Source: Culex pipiens pallens
Taxonomy: Eukaryota; Arthropoda; Insecta; Diptera; Culicidae
Assembly: GCF_016801865.2 (NCBI RefSeq)
Contig: NC_068937.1
Location: 114,739,068 to 114,803,067 of the forward strand
Length of the DNA stretch: 64,000 bases
Direction: 5' to 3'
Part shown: positions 1 through 12,760 of the stretch, piece by piece
How the letters are laid out: every line of letters begins with the position of its first letter
Position numbering within the stretch: the first letter of the stretch is position 1
Notes under the pieces: model-generated
Told to the model about the DNA's origin: nothing
The model's input: the letters and a program-made list of their open reading frames with translations, nothing else
Database searches by the model: none
Program-made: the position numbers and the translations under genes

Positions 1-3000
1 TCGGGACGACGCGGTTTGTCGTTACACGCAGAAAACGCTGCGATTGCAAAACTTTCTACGACACTTTCGTAGCATGCACGTGCAGGAAGCCAGAGAGAAG
101 GGTCTGTTCTGGGGTGAGTGTCAGGATTACGGTGGAACCAGTAGCCTGGAGAATGTTCAAGAAAGTGGAGACTCCTTTTCAGTGAATGAAAATGACGATT
201 ACACCAAGTAAGATTGTTGCTTGTTATGATTATTATATGCTTAACTACCTTTACATCCACAGAAAAAAGCGATGGTACGAAGTGCTGAAACCCTGCCTTC
301 TCGAGGACGAAAAAGGAATCCATTGCCAGATTGTTGTCGGTGATTTTTTGTGTAATTACACCCAGAAAACGCGACGAATGCAAAACTTGCTGAGACATTT
401 CCGTATCAAACACAAACAAGAAGCAAGACAGATGGGGCTTTTTGAGGACAAACCTGAGCCAAGTGACGGAGATCAATTGCAGAATGTGACCGAAAAACAG
501 CTCTATGAGAATGTGGGACCGTTTAGAACTGAAGTGCAAGAAGGGTAATTTGAGATGTAAAACGTTGAATTTTTCACTTGTTTGAGCTATTTATTATTTT
601 TCTAGGTCAGTGGAGCTGGATATTCAAACGAAAAATTCTAACGTGGTCCTGAGCGATAGTGTTTCAGCGCATAATAACTCATCTCAGCGCTCACGTAAAT
701 CGAGCCATAAAAGCAAGTAAGATTTCGATCTACCATCGACAAATTACCAGCCCGGGAGCATGTTGACAGCTCCCATACAAACTGAGCGTACCTCTTTTTG
801 TGGGCCCAGTGGGCCTAAGACGGCGGCCTTTGATATCATCTAGCCAAACATTTGAAAATGGCGAATAGTTTAAAATAATATAGTTTTTGCCTACTTTCGG
901 TTTAAAACGACAAAATAAGCATTCTGGAATCATTTTCTTGAAAAACTTGTTTAAAGATACGCCACGTTAAAATATTAGTCTCGAACAGTTGGAGGGAGCG
1001 TGCCGCGAAAGTCGTCACGAAAAAAAAGTTTCCCATGCAAATTTTGAGTTGCGTTTTTAATGGGCGGACTCCGACGAGATCCACATGCCATCTGTCGGTA
1101 GATACGCGCAACTCACGAAAACTGTCATGTTAGGGGACGGCTGCAAATTACTTATCTGCAAATTCAAAACAAAATCTAAATTAAAAATGAAATGAGTACA
1201 AAATTTCATGTTTAAAACATTATATAATAAAAACATACTGTTTAGATTTTTTTTAACCTAGAAAATTTATTGAATTTTTAAATTTTTTAAAATGTTTGAA
1301 AAAAAAAAAGTTTAACAACCAAACTTTTCAAAAATTCAAAGATGTTTAAAAATCTTGATATTTTAATTTTTTTTTGAATATTTGCAAATTTTGGGTTTTT
1401 TTTAAATTTATAAAATTTTAATGGTCAGTCAGTTTCAAACTGAAACTTTTTTTTCTGAATTTTTTAATATTTATTTTTCTGCATTTTTTTTATTTCTTTT
1501 ATTTTTTGGAGTAAATCATATTTTTTTCTTGTTATATTTCTTAAATTTTTAAAATTTTGGAATTTTAAATACTTTTGATATACTTATCCAGATTTTAAGC
1601 CTTAAAAATTTCAGTTACATTTAACTTTTTCAAATATGAAGTTTTTTTTTTGTCCACGGTGTGTTTCCTAGAACAAACTTAAGGGAAAAAAAAATCGGCA
1701 AGTCTGATATTTGGTACCATGAAAGAAGGGCTCTTTCCCGACATTTTGCGGGGTCCGGCGAAATATTTCGTCGGGGGTCTTCAGCAACTTTTTTTTTCGA
1801 TTTTATATGATTTTTCTACAGAAAAGTCGATGGAAAACGATGGGTTGATGTTCGAATCCATCAAATTTCTTATGAGTGTGCCTCAAGAGACTCTATATTA
1901 CATATTTGACCTCGGATAAAAAGTTTCCAACCCAAATTTACCAGTTTTCTAGCTTTCTTTGAAACAACCCCAAAATCCAAGCTTGAAACCTCAAAACGAT
2001 CGACTAAAAATATTTTCTTTGTACAATTCGTCATGAAAATATAGCAGCAGATTGTCCGGATACAAATTCGAGCATTAAACATTGCTAAACTTAGAGTATT
2101 TCATTTAAAAGCTATTTAGTACCTAAAAGGTTCCCAACATTACTTTTTCAATTCTCTGCCATACAACGCTATAATATTTTAAAACATTTTCGAATCAATC
2201 ACATTGTAGAGAACAATTTTCTGAACAATTTCCATAAAAAAGTATCAATTTTGGTTTAATATAAGCAGAGATACATTCAATTTCGTAAAATAAAAAGTGA
2301 CTTTCTCCATTTTTTTTTGGATTTAATTCCCGTTCAAACGATGGTTTGATACGCACGTAGATAACTCTATACCAAAATCCCACAGACTTATGAAGTTCGT
2401 CGTGCAAGACCAAGCGGGATATCATTGTCGTTTTCTGGATGACGCGTCCTGTCCCTACACCCAGAAGACGCTACGCGAGCACAACTTTATGCGACACTTC
2501 CGCCTGGCTCATTTGAGCGAGTCCAAGCAGCAGGGATTTTCGAAGAAAAGTGCGACCACGAACGAAAGCGACGACGAGCTGGGTTTGGACACGTGCGTTA
2601 AAACGGAAGTGTTCAACGTCGTGGAGAGAGGTCTCGCGCAGATCGATGCCGATGGAGGCGTCCGTTGCGCCATTGAACCGGAAAGTGATTGCCAGTACGG
2701 ACAGGCCAGCTACGACGAAGTGCGATTTTTGGCGCATTTTCGCCTGAAGCATACCTATTTGGAAGACGTACTGTTTCCTGGGTGCGGAGAACGAGCATGA
2801 ATTGTATGAAGAATGATTGAATAATCGTGTTGGGTTTACATTTCAGTGACGGAGCGATGATCCCCGACCAGATCGAACACGTTGCGGTGGGCGCGGATGG
2901 CATTTTCTGCGCGATGGAGCCGGAATCTGGGTGCACCTACTTCCAGACGAGCTACAACGAGAGGAAATTTAGGCAGCACCTTCGCGCGAAGCATTCGGGA

Positions 3001-5661
3001 GATGTGGAACGGCAACCAGAGGAAGAGTGAGTAATATTGTGTTAAATGCTTTTTAGGCCCAATGGAAAAAAAAAGTATGGTTGAGGATAGCATGCCAAGC
3101 ATGCTGTCAAGTTTCAACTTACACTCTGACTGGGGAATACTCAATTTTGAACTAAAATATTTTCCGCAATTCTTTTTTTAGTGGGTTTGTATAAGGGCAT
3201 TCCGATTTATTAATTTTTATTGATTAAAATTCTCGTTTCTTAACAGTCAGAATGGCCTTTACCAACAAATTAAGCAGTACATTTACGAGGACGATGAAGG
3301 TATCCACTGCCGGATCAGTGGCGTTGAAAAGTGCGAGTACGTGCAACAGAAGCGACAACTGCAACTCTTTTTGCGTCACTTTCTGCTGAGCCATCGCAAA
3401 GAAGCGAAGCAGAAGGGGTTTCTGAAGAACCCGCAAATGAAAATGCTGGAATCAATCGTTCCAGTGTACGACGCAAGCGGTCGCACCGTGATTTACCAAA
3501 GCTACCACCTGCAAAAGCTAGGACTTGTTATGGCTCAGGACGACGGGTTTCGCTGTTCACAGGAAACGTGCGATTTTTCGCGGGAAAAGTATGACGAGAG
3601 CGTGTTTCTGGAGCATTTGTGCCAAAGTCATCCTCCGGTGTTCGGAGACCTGCAGCCCAGCAAGCAACGGCTAACGCTCAAGGTGGCCGAGCATGTTCTG
3701 CAGGACGGACGGGGCTTTCACTGTAGAATTGCCGGCCCAGACGCGTGCAGCTATGTGCAGAGTTGTTATCGAATGCAAAACTTTTATCGGCACTTTAACA
3801 TGCGCCACCGGGAGGACTTTGACCGAGCCGGGTTTGTGTTGAGGCACGCCAACAGCTATGGGACGGCAAAGAAGCGCGACTTGCGGGCATATCGTGATGA
3901 AGAAGAGGGCGAGGCTGAAGGTAGCGGTGATGAGCCAAGCGAACTGAATTACGACACCTTCCAGGGTCTGGAACTCAGCGTTGAACAAGCGAGCAGCGAT
4001 GAGGAGGATGTTGCCAGAATTCAGCACGAACCAGAGCGGGAGGAGCCAAAAGATAAGACGAAGGTGCTGTACCAAAGCTACCACCTGAGAAAGGAAGGAC
4101 TCGTCCTGGCTCAGGCTGATGGATTCGGTTGCTCTCAAGAGCCGTGCGACTTTGCGCGGGAAAAGTACGACGAGAGCGAATTTCTGGAGCATTTGCGCCA
4201 ACACCATCCCTCTTTGGTCGTGGGCTTGAAAGTGAGCAATCAACCGCTAACGCTCAAAGTGGCCGAGCATGTTCTGGAAGACGGACGGGGTTTCCACTGT
4301 CGTATCGCCGGTCCCAACGCGTGCAGCTATGTGCAGAATTGTTATCGAATGCAAAACTTGTATCGCCACTTTTACCTGCGACACCGGGAGGATTTCGAAA
4401 GGGCTGGTTTTATGCTGAGTCACGAAACGCTGAAGGCGGCAAATGTACCGGCCAATAACGACAAAGCTAAATCGGTGCCAAAGATAACGCAAAAACAATG
4501 GTAATGAGAACATTTTGTGATTCTAGGACTTTGGATGACCCCACATTTACTTCCAGGTCTGCACAGAGGGCAAAAATTGAAGAACTGGTTACAGTCGACG
4601 GTGAGGAGGCCTTCCGTTGCAATATAAGTGAAAGCTCTGGCTGTGACTTTGTTATGTCCTATTTATATCACCAACTTTTCGCGAGACATTTCCGTAAGAA
4701 CCATCCAGGGGAAGCTAAACGGCATGGATTCTTTGACGAATTTCTCCTCTTAAAGTCAGCGTATGGGTAGGTCTTAACATTCCGAATGGAAGTAGCAAAA
4801 CTCTAACAACTTGCCGCTTTCAGCAAACCCCACAAACCAATGATTGGCGAGTTTGTCGCGCTGGACGAATGGGGTGGCGGCTTTCGCTGCAACATCGCCA
4901 GCAATACGCACTGCAGCTACGTCCGCCAGCGACTTCTGGACAAGGACTTTTCGAAACATTTTCGCGTAATCCACCCCGAGGAGGCCAAACGGCACGGATT
5001 CTTCGAACTTGCTCGCCCAGCCCCACGAAAGCGAAAGAGAATAAAGTGCATGGTGCAACTGGTACGGGAGAACGTGGCGGCGGATTCGCGCGGGATACAC
5101 TGCCGGATCGCGGATCCGCTCTGTGACTACGTGCAGGAGATCTTCCGCCCGCATAACTTCCACCGGCATTTCGTTGGGAAACATCCGGAGGAAGCCAGGG
5201 CGAAAGGATTTCTTGGATCAGAACCAGAGCCGGAACGTATGGAAGCTGAAGAGGAACCTGTGCAAGAATCGGACTGCGAGCTGTTGGAGAATCCGGCGGA
5301 GTACTGTCGTCTGTGCTCCAGCACGACTCTACCTCTGAAACCCATCTTCAGCGACGATGAAAATCCGCTTGTCACGTTGATCGAACAATTTACCGGCATT
5401 GCGCTGGCTGTCGAGTCGGACATTTCAGCACACATTTGCGCGGACTGCCATCAACGACTTCAAAACAGCCAGCACTTCCGGCAACAGTGTCAAACCTTTG
5501 ATCGAAAGGTTCGTCGGAGAAACCCGGTAGCGGTTCGGGCAGATGTTCCATTTATCGGGGTGGAGAGTGACGAACAAACCCTGCTTCCGCTGGATATCAT
5601 CAAGACGGAAGAAACCGTTGTTGAGGTGATGGATCTGGATGATCCGTTGGTGAGTGGTTGA
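1..5661 (+). CDS. Gene A: multi-finger protein with C-terminal ZAD domain (5' partial)
   Basis: The inferred exons are <5-207, 263-544, 606-716, 2386-2781, 2847-3026, 3247-4500, 4557-4766 and 4824-5661, all joined by phase-2 GT-AG introns; about 1157 residues are visible. The sequence shows 13 modules of pattern C-x(4-8)-C-x14-H-x4-H, each usually ending in EA-x3-GF (for example GIHC...RHFRIKH). These are followed by a ZAD (CRLC near 5304, CADC near 5448) that binds one zinc and dimerises in this family. Exon 6 contains an internal duplication with a 576-bp period. The tail has an IKTE sumoylation-like motif shared with gene B. ZAD is normally N-terminal and followed by C2H2 fingers; here it is at the end and no C2H2 follows. 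A consensus donor (TTG|GTGAGT at 5650) overlaps the last codons, so an unseen downstream exon cannot be excluded. The likely role is a nuclear DNA-binding regulator, by family only. Confidence 0.85.
717..2385 (+). other. Long intron 3 of gene A
   Basis: This 1.67-kb interval lies between a GTAAGA donor and a CCACAG acceptor and keeps phase 2. From about 1150 to 1700 it is very AT-rich with many A and T runs. I see no coding exon or clear mobile element in it. Confidence 0.7.
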
Positions 5662-5725
5662 GCCTCGAGCGTAGAGATGGTCGCCCACGTGGAAGACGTG
5701 CTGCCGTACGCAATAGTTTAACTAA

Positions 5726-5731
5726 AATAAA
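5726..5731 (+). terminator. Polyadenylation signal of gene A
   Basis: AATAAA lies 65 bp past the gene A stop codon. This supports 5661 as the true end of the coding region. Confidence 0.6.
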
Positions 5732-5870
5732 TTTTGATATTTTCTTATTTACAAAAAATCTCATCAAACACAAGCGCAGCCAGTCCGAAGAAAGCTCCTA
5801 GAAATGAAAAACTTGCGTTTAGATTACGCTCCAAGTCCTTTCTTATCAGTATATTAATACAACTGCAGTA

Positions 5871-6461
5871 GCAGGCCAAGGATTGATACCTAAGAGCATG
5901 CAATGGCACTGACCTTGTTGCGTGCTCTTCGGTTGACGTCCACGTAAGGAACATCCTGGAAGGAGCGTAACTAACTACATCCGTAGTTCTGTTAGATCAT
6001 CCGAATTATCTTGATCAGAACAGTATAGCTCTGGTTCCTTGCGAGTGTCCTATTTTCTTACCTCCACGTTGGCTTGGTTTTCATGATGACCTAGCTGGTG
6101 GCCTGTGGAAACGGATCGTAAACCTTTGACCACCGCGGGTCAGAGTCGAGACGGCTAAAAGAAAGGGGCGCGACAATGTGGGAAAGGGAAGTAATTTGTG
6201 ATTGTAGACGGTATTGTTTTGATTCGCAGTATGTTGAGTCAACTGCTGTGGATGTACCTGAAACATCGCACAACGGGGCTTCTCTTCTCTTCATTCTCAG
6301 CTACCACCTATCTCCAATTTTTATTTTGCTCTTCTGATTCGCAATTCTTCACTAATTCTTCTATTTAATATCCAACATTTGATTTTAATTTTTACTAACT
6401 TTTGATTCTCTTATCTCTCAAAGCTTTTCCACTCTTTTCTATCAATTGATACTGCTGTAAC

Positions 6462-6496
<35 letters not shown>

Positions 6497-7305
6497 CTTA
6501 AAAATATACTTTTCCTTAATTTACTAGTAATATCAAGTCTATTTATCATTCGCCTAATCTTTTTTGATTTTATTGCGAATTTATTTATTTGAATAATTCT
6601 TTATCTGTCCTATAAATTATCATTACTATAATCTAAGCTTGTTTTGTATCACTATTTATTAACTATTGTCTAATTTCACATCTAATACATCTAGCTTCTC
6701 ATTTTTATTCTTCAAAATACGCTCATCATTCTCTTACTCTTTTACTGTCAATTGTTTTTCCATCTTCACCCTTTTATTCAAGCAAGTGAGGTTTGAGCCC
6801 TTACTCAATTTATGGAATGGATTAACATGGATTAACACAAATATTACTATTGTATTTTTGGTAAACTTTTATAACATGCTTAGGACCAAAAATTGTAACA
6901 AAACACCGCGACAAAAGAAATAGCAACAGATAAACAGACTCAATAATAGGGAAGATTTCAGGAGAAAACTTTAAACAGTAAATAACAATAAGTTTTTGAA
7001 TTCAAACTAAAAATAAAACAGTTTTTGCTTCAATGAAAGTTGATAGGCACACTATAAATGGTTAGGCGCTTATACTTACATCAAACCCTACTTAATGTAC
7101 CACCCCCGGCCGAGTTAAAATGCGTAACCGGAAAAGAAGGTGTGCATGCCTGGCACGAACACTCAAAGCGTGTTCTAGCGTGCTGCTCGTACTGACTCAG
7201 AGCAAGGGTGAGATGTAGGTGTAAGGGCAGTGCGTGTTCGTCGGGAACCTAGTGCATAAGATCGGTCAAGGCCCGTTCTTACACTGAAAATTGCGAAATT
7301 GCGAA
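5871..7305 (-). mobile_element. Candidate retroposed block flanked by 21-bp direct repeats
   Basis: An identical 21-bp sequence lies at 5850-5870 and 7306-7326, as expected for a target-site duplication made by target-primed reverse transcription. The block contains a run of about 29 T (6466-6494). Its right end is moderately GC-rich (about 7100-7290) and, read on the minus strand, could be a LINE 5' untranslated region. No reverse transcriptase reading frame is visible, so the family and the orientation are inference. Confidence 0.45.
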
Positions 7306-7381
7306 TATATTAATACAACTGCAGTAATCCAAGTTACCCCAGAATAAATCGAGAAATTAAAAGTGCAACATGGAGTTAAGG

Positions 7382-9476
7382 CAGGGTGGCCACCAGATTT
7401 CGATTTTCAATTTCCCGGTTTTTTCCCGGTTTTCTCCCGAGACCAGAAGGAATTTTCCGGAATGTTTTTAAACCAAATTACAATGTTTTTTTTAGGCTAA
7501 CGTTGGTATCAACATACTTTTGGAACGCATACATTTGGTTCAAAGTTTGAGTTCCTCAAGAAAGCTTTCAAATATCTTGAGTACAAAGTAAGTAAGTTGA
7601 AAACGAAGCCGTTTTTATCTGTTTCCAATCCAAACCTCTATTTTTTCTAATGATTGGGATTTTTCATCATCATGCTCTATAGATTTTACAAACTAAAAAT
7701 AAAAAAATCTTTTTATTTTTTAGAATAACATAAATTATTATTAGAAAGCAGGAAATGGCATTTACAATTTATTAATTTTGTAGCAAAGATTTGCAAAAAT
7801 ACATTGTCATCAACATTTATATGAATGCTCGTAAAGTTTCTTTGAAAAAAGGTTTTGTGTATTCAAGAAGAACGATTCTTCCAAGAATTATCAAGTTCTG
7901 TGAATTAATTATTATTTTTTGGTGAGTACTTTCTTTTTAACCAAGGAAGTCTTTTTGAATCATTAGTCCAAACAAAAATGTATACACATGTAAAAAAAAA
8001 TCGGTATCTTGACACTTTTTTTATCGATTATCTTCGGTAAGTTGATTGATGGGATAAATTTTCGAAAATAATTTTAATTTAGAAAAAACTGTCTGAAAAA
8101 CCCAAAACACAAAATGGTAAAAAGTCATAAAAAATTTGGGTTTGGGTTAATAATCTTTTGATTTTTTTTTTAAATGCATTTTTAAACACTTTTTGCATTC
8201 AAATGTTGAGACTATGGCTTGTTCTTCAATTTTTTTTTTATATTTTTTTTTTATTATTTTACACAAAGTCCATGTACATTTCTTCAAATCAGTTTTCTTT
8301 GTAAAGCTTCAAAATAAAATGTTTTTCTGTATTTCTTAAACTATCTGCTGAAAATGCCAATCAATTTGGAGATATTCTTTCTGTAAATTAAATTTTCACT
8401 GACTTTTTTTTTATTTTTTTTTCTATTATTTTTTCTTCTATATTTAAAAAAAATAATTTTGTATAAATTTATGATGACCGACGAATTGTTTTTGGAACAG
8501 AGATTTTTTAAATTGCCCAAAATATACATTTGAAAGATTTTCAAAAACTGTTTTGATTTCAGATTTAAACATGCTTTTTAATAGTATCTTTTAGAAGTTG
8601 TAGCTTTTTTCAATAAAAAATCATTCTATTTTATTTTTAAAAAATCGAATGGTTGAGAAAATTCTTTACTGCTTTTTTTGAAGGACAAATCTTGATGATC
8701 TTGAAATAAAAAAAAAATATCCTGATTTAAATTTTATGCAAAACTAATATTTTAGCAAAAAAAGGTCGAATTCACAATATCAAAATTATGAAACATATGA
8801 TTATTTTTACAAATATTTTGAATGTTTTAAATTAAATGGTAGTTGGCACAATTTACAAATTTGAAACAAATATTCGTAAAAAAAAAGAAAAAGAAAAAAC
8901 TCTAAAACGGTGCAATTTATTTTAAATTCTTAAAATTTCTTAACGAATGCAAATTATAGGTTTATCATTCAAATATTTTTTAAACATTTTCTGATTGGTC
9001 AAAAATAATTCGCCCGTAATTCACTGCACCTTAAATATGGTTGTAAGCTTTTGCTTCAAATCAATTTTCTTTTTTTTCTCTTTTCAAATTTAAATCAATT
9101 TTCTTTTTTTGCTTCAAATCAATTTTCGAAATTTTCTCTTAAATATTTCGTTTGAGAGGTTTTTTCTGGACCCCCTGAGACCGCTCGTGGCACCCACAGG
9201 GGTACATGTACCCCAGGTCGAGAACCGCTGCTGTAGAGGAAAACAAAATGTTAGTTTTCGCGAATTCTTCGTTTAGAATAACAGGAATAATTTTTTATTT
9301 GAGAAAAGAACATATTGAATACATTAAAGAGGGGCTTTTGTCAAAATTTAAATAAACTTAAAATATTTTCCCGGTTTGTCAGTCAAATTCCCGAGTTTTT
9401 CCCGGTTTTCTCCCGGTGGATAAAAATCCCGGGTATTTCCCGGTTTTCCCGGTTTTTCCCCGAGGTGGCCACCCTG
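7382..9476. mobile_element. hAT-type nonautonomous transposon, 2.1 kb
   Basis: The ends are CAGGGTGGCCACC and GGTGGCCACCCTG. They are flanked by a perfect 8-bp duplication, AGTTAAGG (7374-7381 and 9477-9484). The 8-bp duplication and CAG-type ends are diagnostic of the hAT superfamily. Both subterminal regions hold multiple TTCCCGG motifs, a usual arrangement for transposase binding. The interior is AT-rich, with no transposase reading frame. Near the right end is a 16-bp palindrome (9199-9214) followed by a sequence resembling a second hAT terminus, perhaps a nested relic. Confidence 0.88.
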
Positions 9477-9869
9477 AGTTAAGGTTTCTTTCAAGCTTGT
9501 GTGAAGTTTCCATGACAGCTGTGAAAGTTTCACTCCATGTTACCGGCTCACATCTCTTTTTAATTTCTCGATAGCAAAAATAAATGTGGCCAGGCCTACT
9601 GCGATGCATTAACCGCAGAGACTGATTCTGTTAACGGATCACATATTGGAACGATAAAAGTACATGAAACTTGGATTTTTTTTTCCATATATTTATAGAG
9701 ACTTTACACCATTAAGCATTCGTCTCTTCAAGGTGGATAGTTAGAGAGGAAAGATTACAGAGTTTTAAATCACTTGTATGGCTGTTTCAAAAATTATTTC
9801 CACATATTTAAATTCAACTTTTGATCTTAAATTATATAGTTTTTCAAGTTTATCTTTATCCTTTTCTTC
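9477..9869. other. Interval between the hAT element and the charged ORF
   Basis: No gene recognised. The sequence is unique-looking, AT-rich and without long frames. Confidence 0.4.
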
Positions 9870-10280
9870 CTAGATTTTATAAGTTATCTCATAACACTTT
9901 TCCTTATAATAGTTTGCTTTTACTATATTTTCATCTTCTTCATCTGTTTCTTCTTTTGCCATCTCTCTTCGTTTTGTTGCTAATTCGTCATCCGCGTCCG
10001 CCTGTACGCGTTTCCGGGATCTACGATTGCGCTTAGATAGCACGGTATCGAATCCATCGTTGGCTGCTTCGTCAATTTCATTTGTTTGCATTGCATTTTG
10101 GTCTGGTTTACTGTTGTTGCTTTTTCTGCCGCTGCTGCTGTTTGGCTTAGGTTCAATCGGTTGTGTACTGCTTTTTTGGTTCACCTTTTTACTTGGTTCT
10201 ACACTTTTTTGTTCTTTGCTTTGAGTTTGCAATGCGATTTTTTTGCCTTGTATCGTCACTGCTGCTGCAGCATTATTTAA
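9870..10280 (-). pseudogene. Charged low-complexity ORF cut at its 5' side by the palindromic element
   Basis: A minus-strand frame of about 136 codons ends at 9870. It is rich in K, E, S, N and Q and has a basic NLS-like stretch (KRNRRSRKRV) followed by an acidic stretch (EETDEEDEN). It runs straight into the TTAA end of the palindromic element at 10281. Removing that element leaves the frame open for at least about 15 more codons in the flank at 16803-16850. It could be an ORF1 fragment of a retrotransposon or an exon of a nuclear protein. I do not recognise the family. Confidence 0.35.
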
Positions 10281-10649
10281 CCCTTTAAGTACCACGTGGA
10301 AATTTAATATTCAAAAAATCATATCTTGGCTCAAACACAACCAATTTTCGATGTTTTGGGCTTGTTCGCTCAGGATTTTAATACGGAACACGATGCAATC
10401 GGAAAAATCCGGATTCCGGTTCCCTGGCCGGAGATATTCCGGATTTCCCTGGGCCAGATTGGGGCTACGCTAGCCTGGTCATTTTTCTGATTACAAAAAC
10501 CATCCAAAAAAGATGAATACAAGTGAAGTACTATGGAATTTTATCATCTGCAATCAAACGAAGGCCATTTTATTGAACTAGAACCATGTTGGACACGGGA
10601 AACCCGGTCAGTAACCTGGGACCGGTTCCAGGGTCCCGGTCATAATCCG

Positions 10650-12750
10650 AAGATATGACCAGTACACTTTTCTTGTCCAAAGTGGGCATGCGACATGTCT
10701 ATGTTCATGAAATTGTGTAACAAGTTCGGAAAAACTAATGCAATACCAATCGGACCGACTGTGGCCACCCGGAACCGGTTCCAGGTTCCCGGCCATAATC
10801 CGAATATATGGCCAATACACTTTTCATGTCTAAAGTGGGCATGCGACATGTCTATGTTCATGAAATTGTATCACAAGTTCAAAAAGACTAACCCATTGCC
10901 AATCGGACCGACTGTGGCCACCCGGAACCGGTTCCAGGGTTCCGGCCATAATCCGAATATATGGCCAATACACTTTTCTTGTCCAAAGTGGGCATGTGAC
11001 ATGTCTATGATCATGAAATTGTGTAACAAGTTCAAAAAGACTAACCCATTGCCAATCGGACCGACTGTGGCCATCCGGAACCGGTTCCAGGGTTCCAGCC
11101 ATAATCCGAATATATGGCCAATACATTTTTCTTGTCCAAAGTGGGCATGTGACATGTCTATGTTCATGAAATTGTGTAACAAGTTCAAAAAAACTAACCC
11201 ATTGCCAATCGGACCGACTGTGGCCACCCGGAACCGGTTCCAGGGTTCCGGCCAAAATCCGAATATATGGCCAATACACTTTTCTTGTCCAAAGTGGGCA
11301 TGTGACATGTCTATGTTCATGAAATTGTGTAACAAGTTCAAAAAGACTAACCCATTGCCAATCGGACCGACTGTGGCCACCCGGAACCGGTTCCAGGGTT
11401 CCGGCCAAAATCCGAATATATGGCCAATACACTTTTCTTGTCCAAAGTGGGCATGCGACATGTCTATGTTCATGAAATTGTATCAAAAGTTCAAAAAGAC
11501 TAACCCATTGCCAATCGGACCGACTGTGGCCACCCGGAACCGGTTCCAGGGTTCCGGCCATAATCCGAATATATGGCCAATACACTTTTCTTGTCCAAAG
11601 TGGGCATGTGACATGTCTATGATCATGAAATTGTGTAACAAGTTCAAAAAGACTAACCCATTGCCAATCGGACCGACTGTGGCCATCCGGAACCGGTTCC
11701 AGGGTTCCAGCCATAATCCGAATATATGGCCAATACATTTTTCTTGTCCAAAGTGGGCATGTGACATGTCTATGTTCATGAAATTGTGTAACAAGTTCAA
11801 AAAGACTAACCCATTGCCAATCGGACCGACTGTGGCCACCCGGAACCGGTTCCAGGGTTCCGGCCAAAATCCGAATATATGGCCAATACACTTTTCTTGT
11901 CCAAAGTGGGCATGTGACATGTCTATGTTCATGAAATTGTGTAACAAGTTCAAAAAGACTAACCCATTGCCAATCGGACCGACTGTGGCCACCCGGAACC
12001 GGTTCCAGGGTTCCGGCCATAATCCGAATATATGGCCAATACACTTTTCTTGTCCAAAGTGGGCATGTGACATGTCTATGATCATGAAATTGTGTAACAA
12101 GTTCAAAAAGACTAACCCATTGCCAATCGGACCGACTGTGGCCATCCGGAACCGGTTCCAGGGTTCCAGCCATAATCCGAATATATGGCCAATACATTTT
12201 TCATGTCCAAAGTGGGCATGTGACATGTCTATGTTCATGAAATTGTGTAACAAGTTCAAAAAGACTAACCCATTGCCAATCGGACCGACTGTGGCCATCC
12301 GGAACCGGTTCCAGGGTTCCAGCCATAATCCGAATATATGGCCAATACATTTTTCATGTCCAAAGTGGGCATGTGACATGTCTATGTTCATGAAATTGTG
12401 TAACAAGTTCAAAAAGACTAACCCATTGCCAATCGGACCGACTGTGGCCACCCGGAACCGGTTCCAGGGTTCCGGCCAAAATCCGAATATATGGCCAATA
12501 CACTTTTCTTGTCCAAAGTGGGCATGTGACATGTCTATGTTCATGAAATTGTGTAACAAGTTCAAAAAGACTAACCCATTGCCAATCGGACCGACTGTGG
12601 CCACCCGGAACCGGTTCCAGGGTTCCGGCCAAAATCCGAATATATGGCCAATACACTTTTCTTGTCCAAAGTGGGCATGTGACATGTCTATGTTCATGAA
12701 ATTGTATCACAAGTTCAATAAGACTAACCCATTGCCAATCGGACCGACCA
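10650..12750 (+). repeat. 153-bp minisatellite array, left arm (about 13.5 copies)
   Basis: The unit repeats every 153 bp (for instance GACATGTCTATG at 10692 and 10845). Each unit contains the 12-bp palindrome GGAACCGGTTCC. Copies differ by a few substitutions (ATGTTCATG/ATGATCATG, CACCCGG/CATCCGG, CATAAT/CAAAAT). Because 153 is 3 x 51, whole arrays stay open in several frames and give long artefactual reading frames (690 codons on this strand). These do not look like genes. Confidence 0.95.
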
Positions 12751-12760
12751 CCCGAATAAA

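Noticed and set aside
186..262. ATG at 186 as the start of a separate gene
   Set aside because: The segment lies across an exon-intron border. Phase-2 splicing from 207 to 263 joins the conserved module upstream and downstream.
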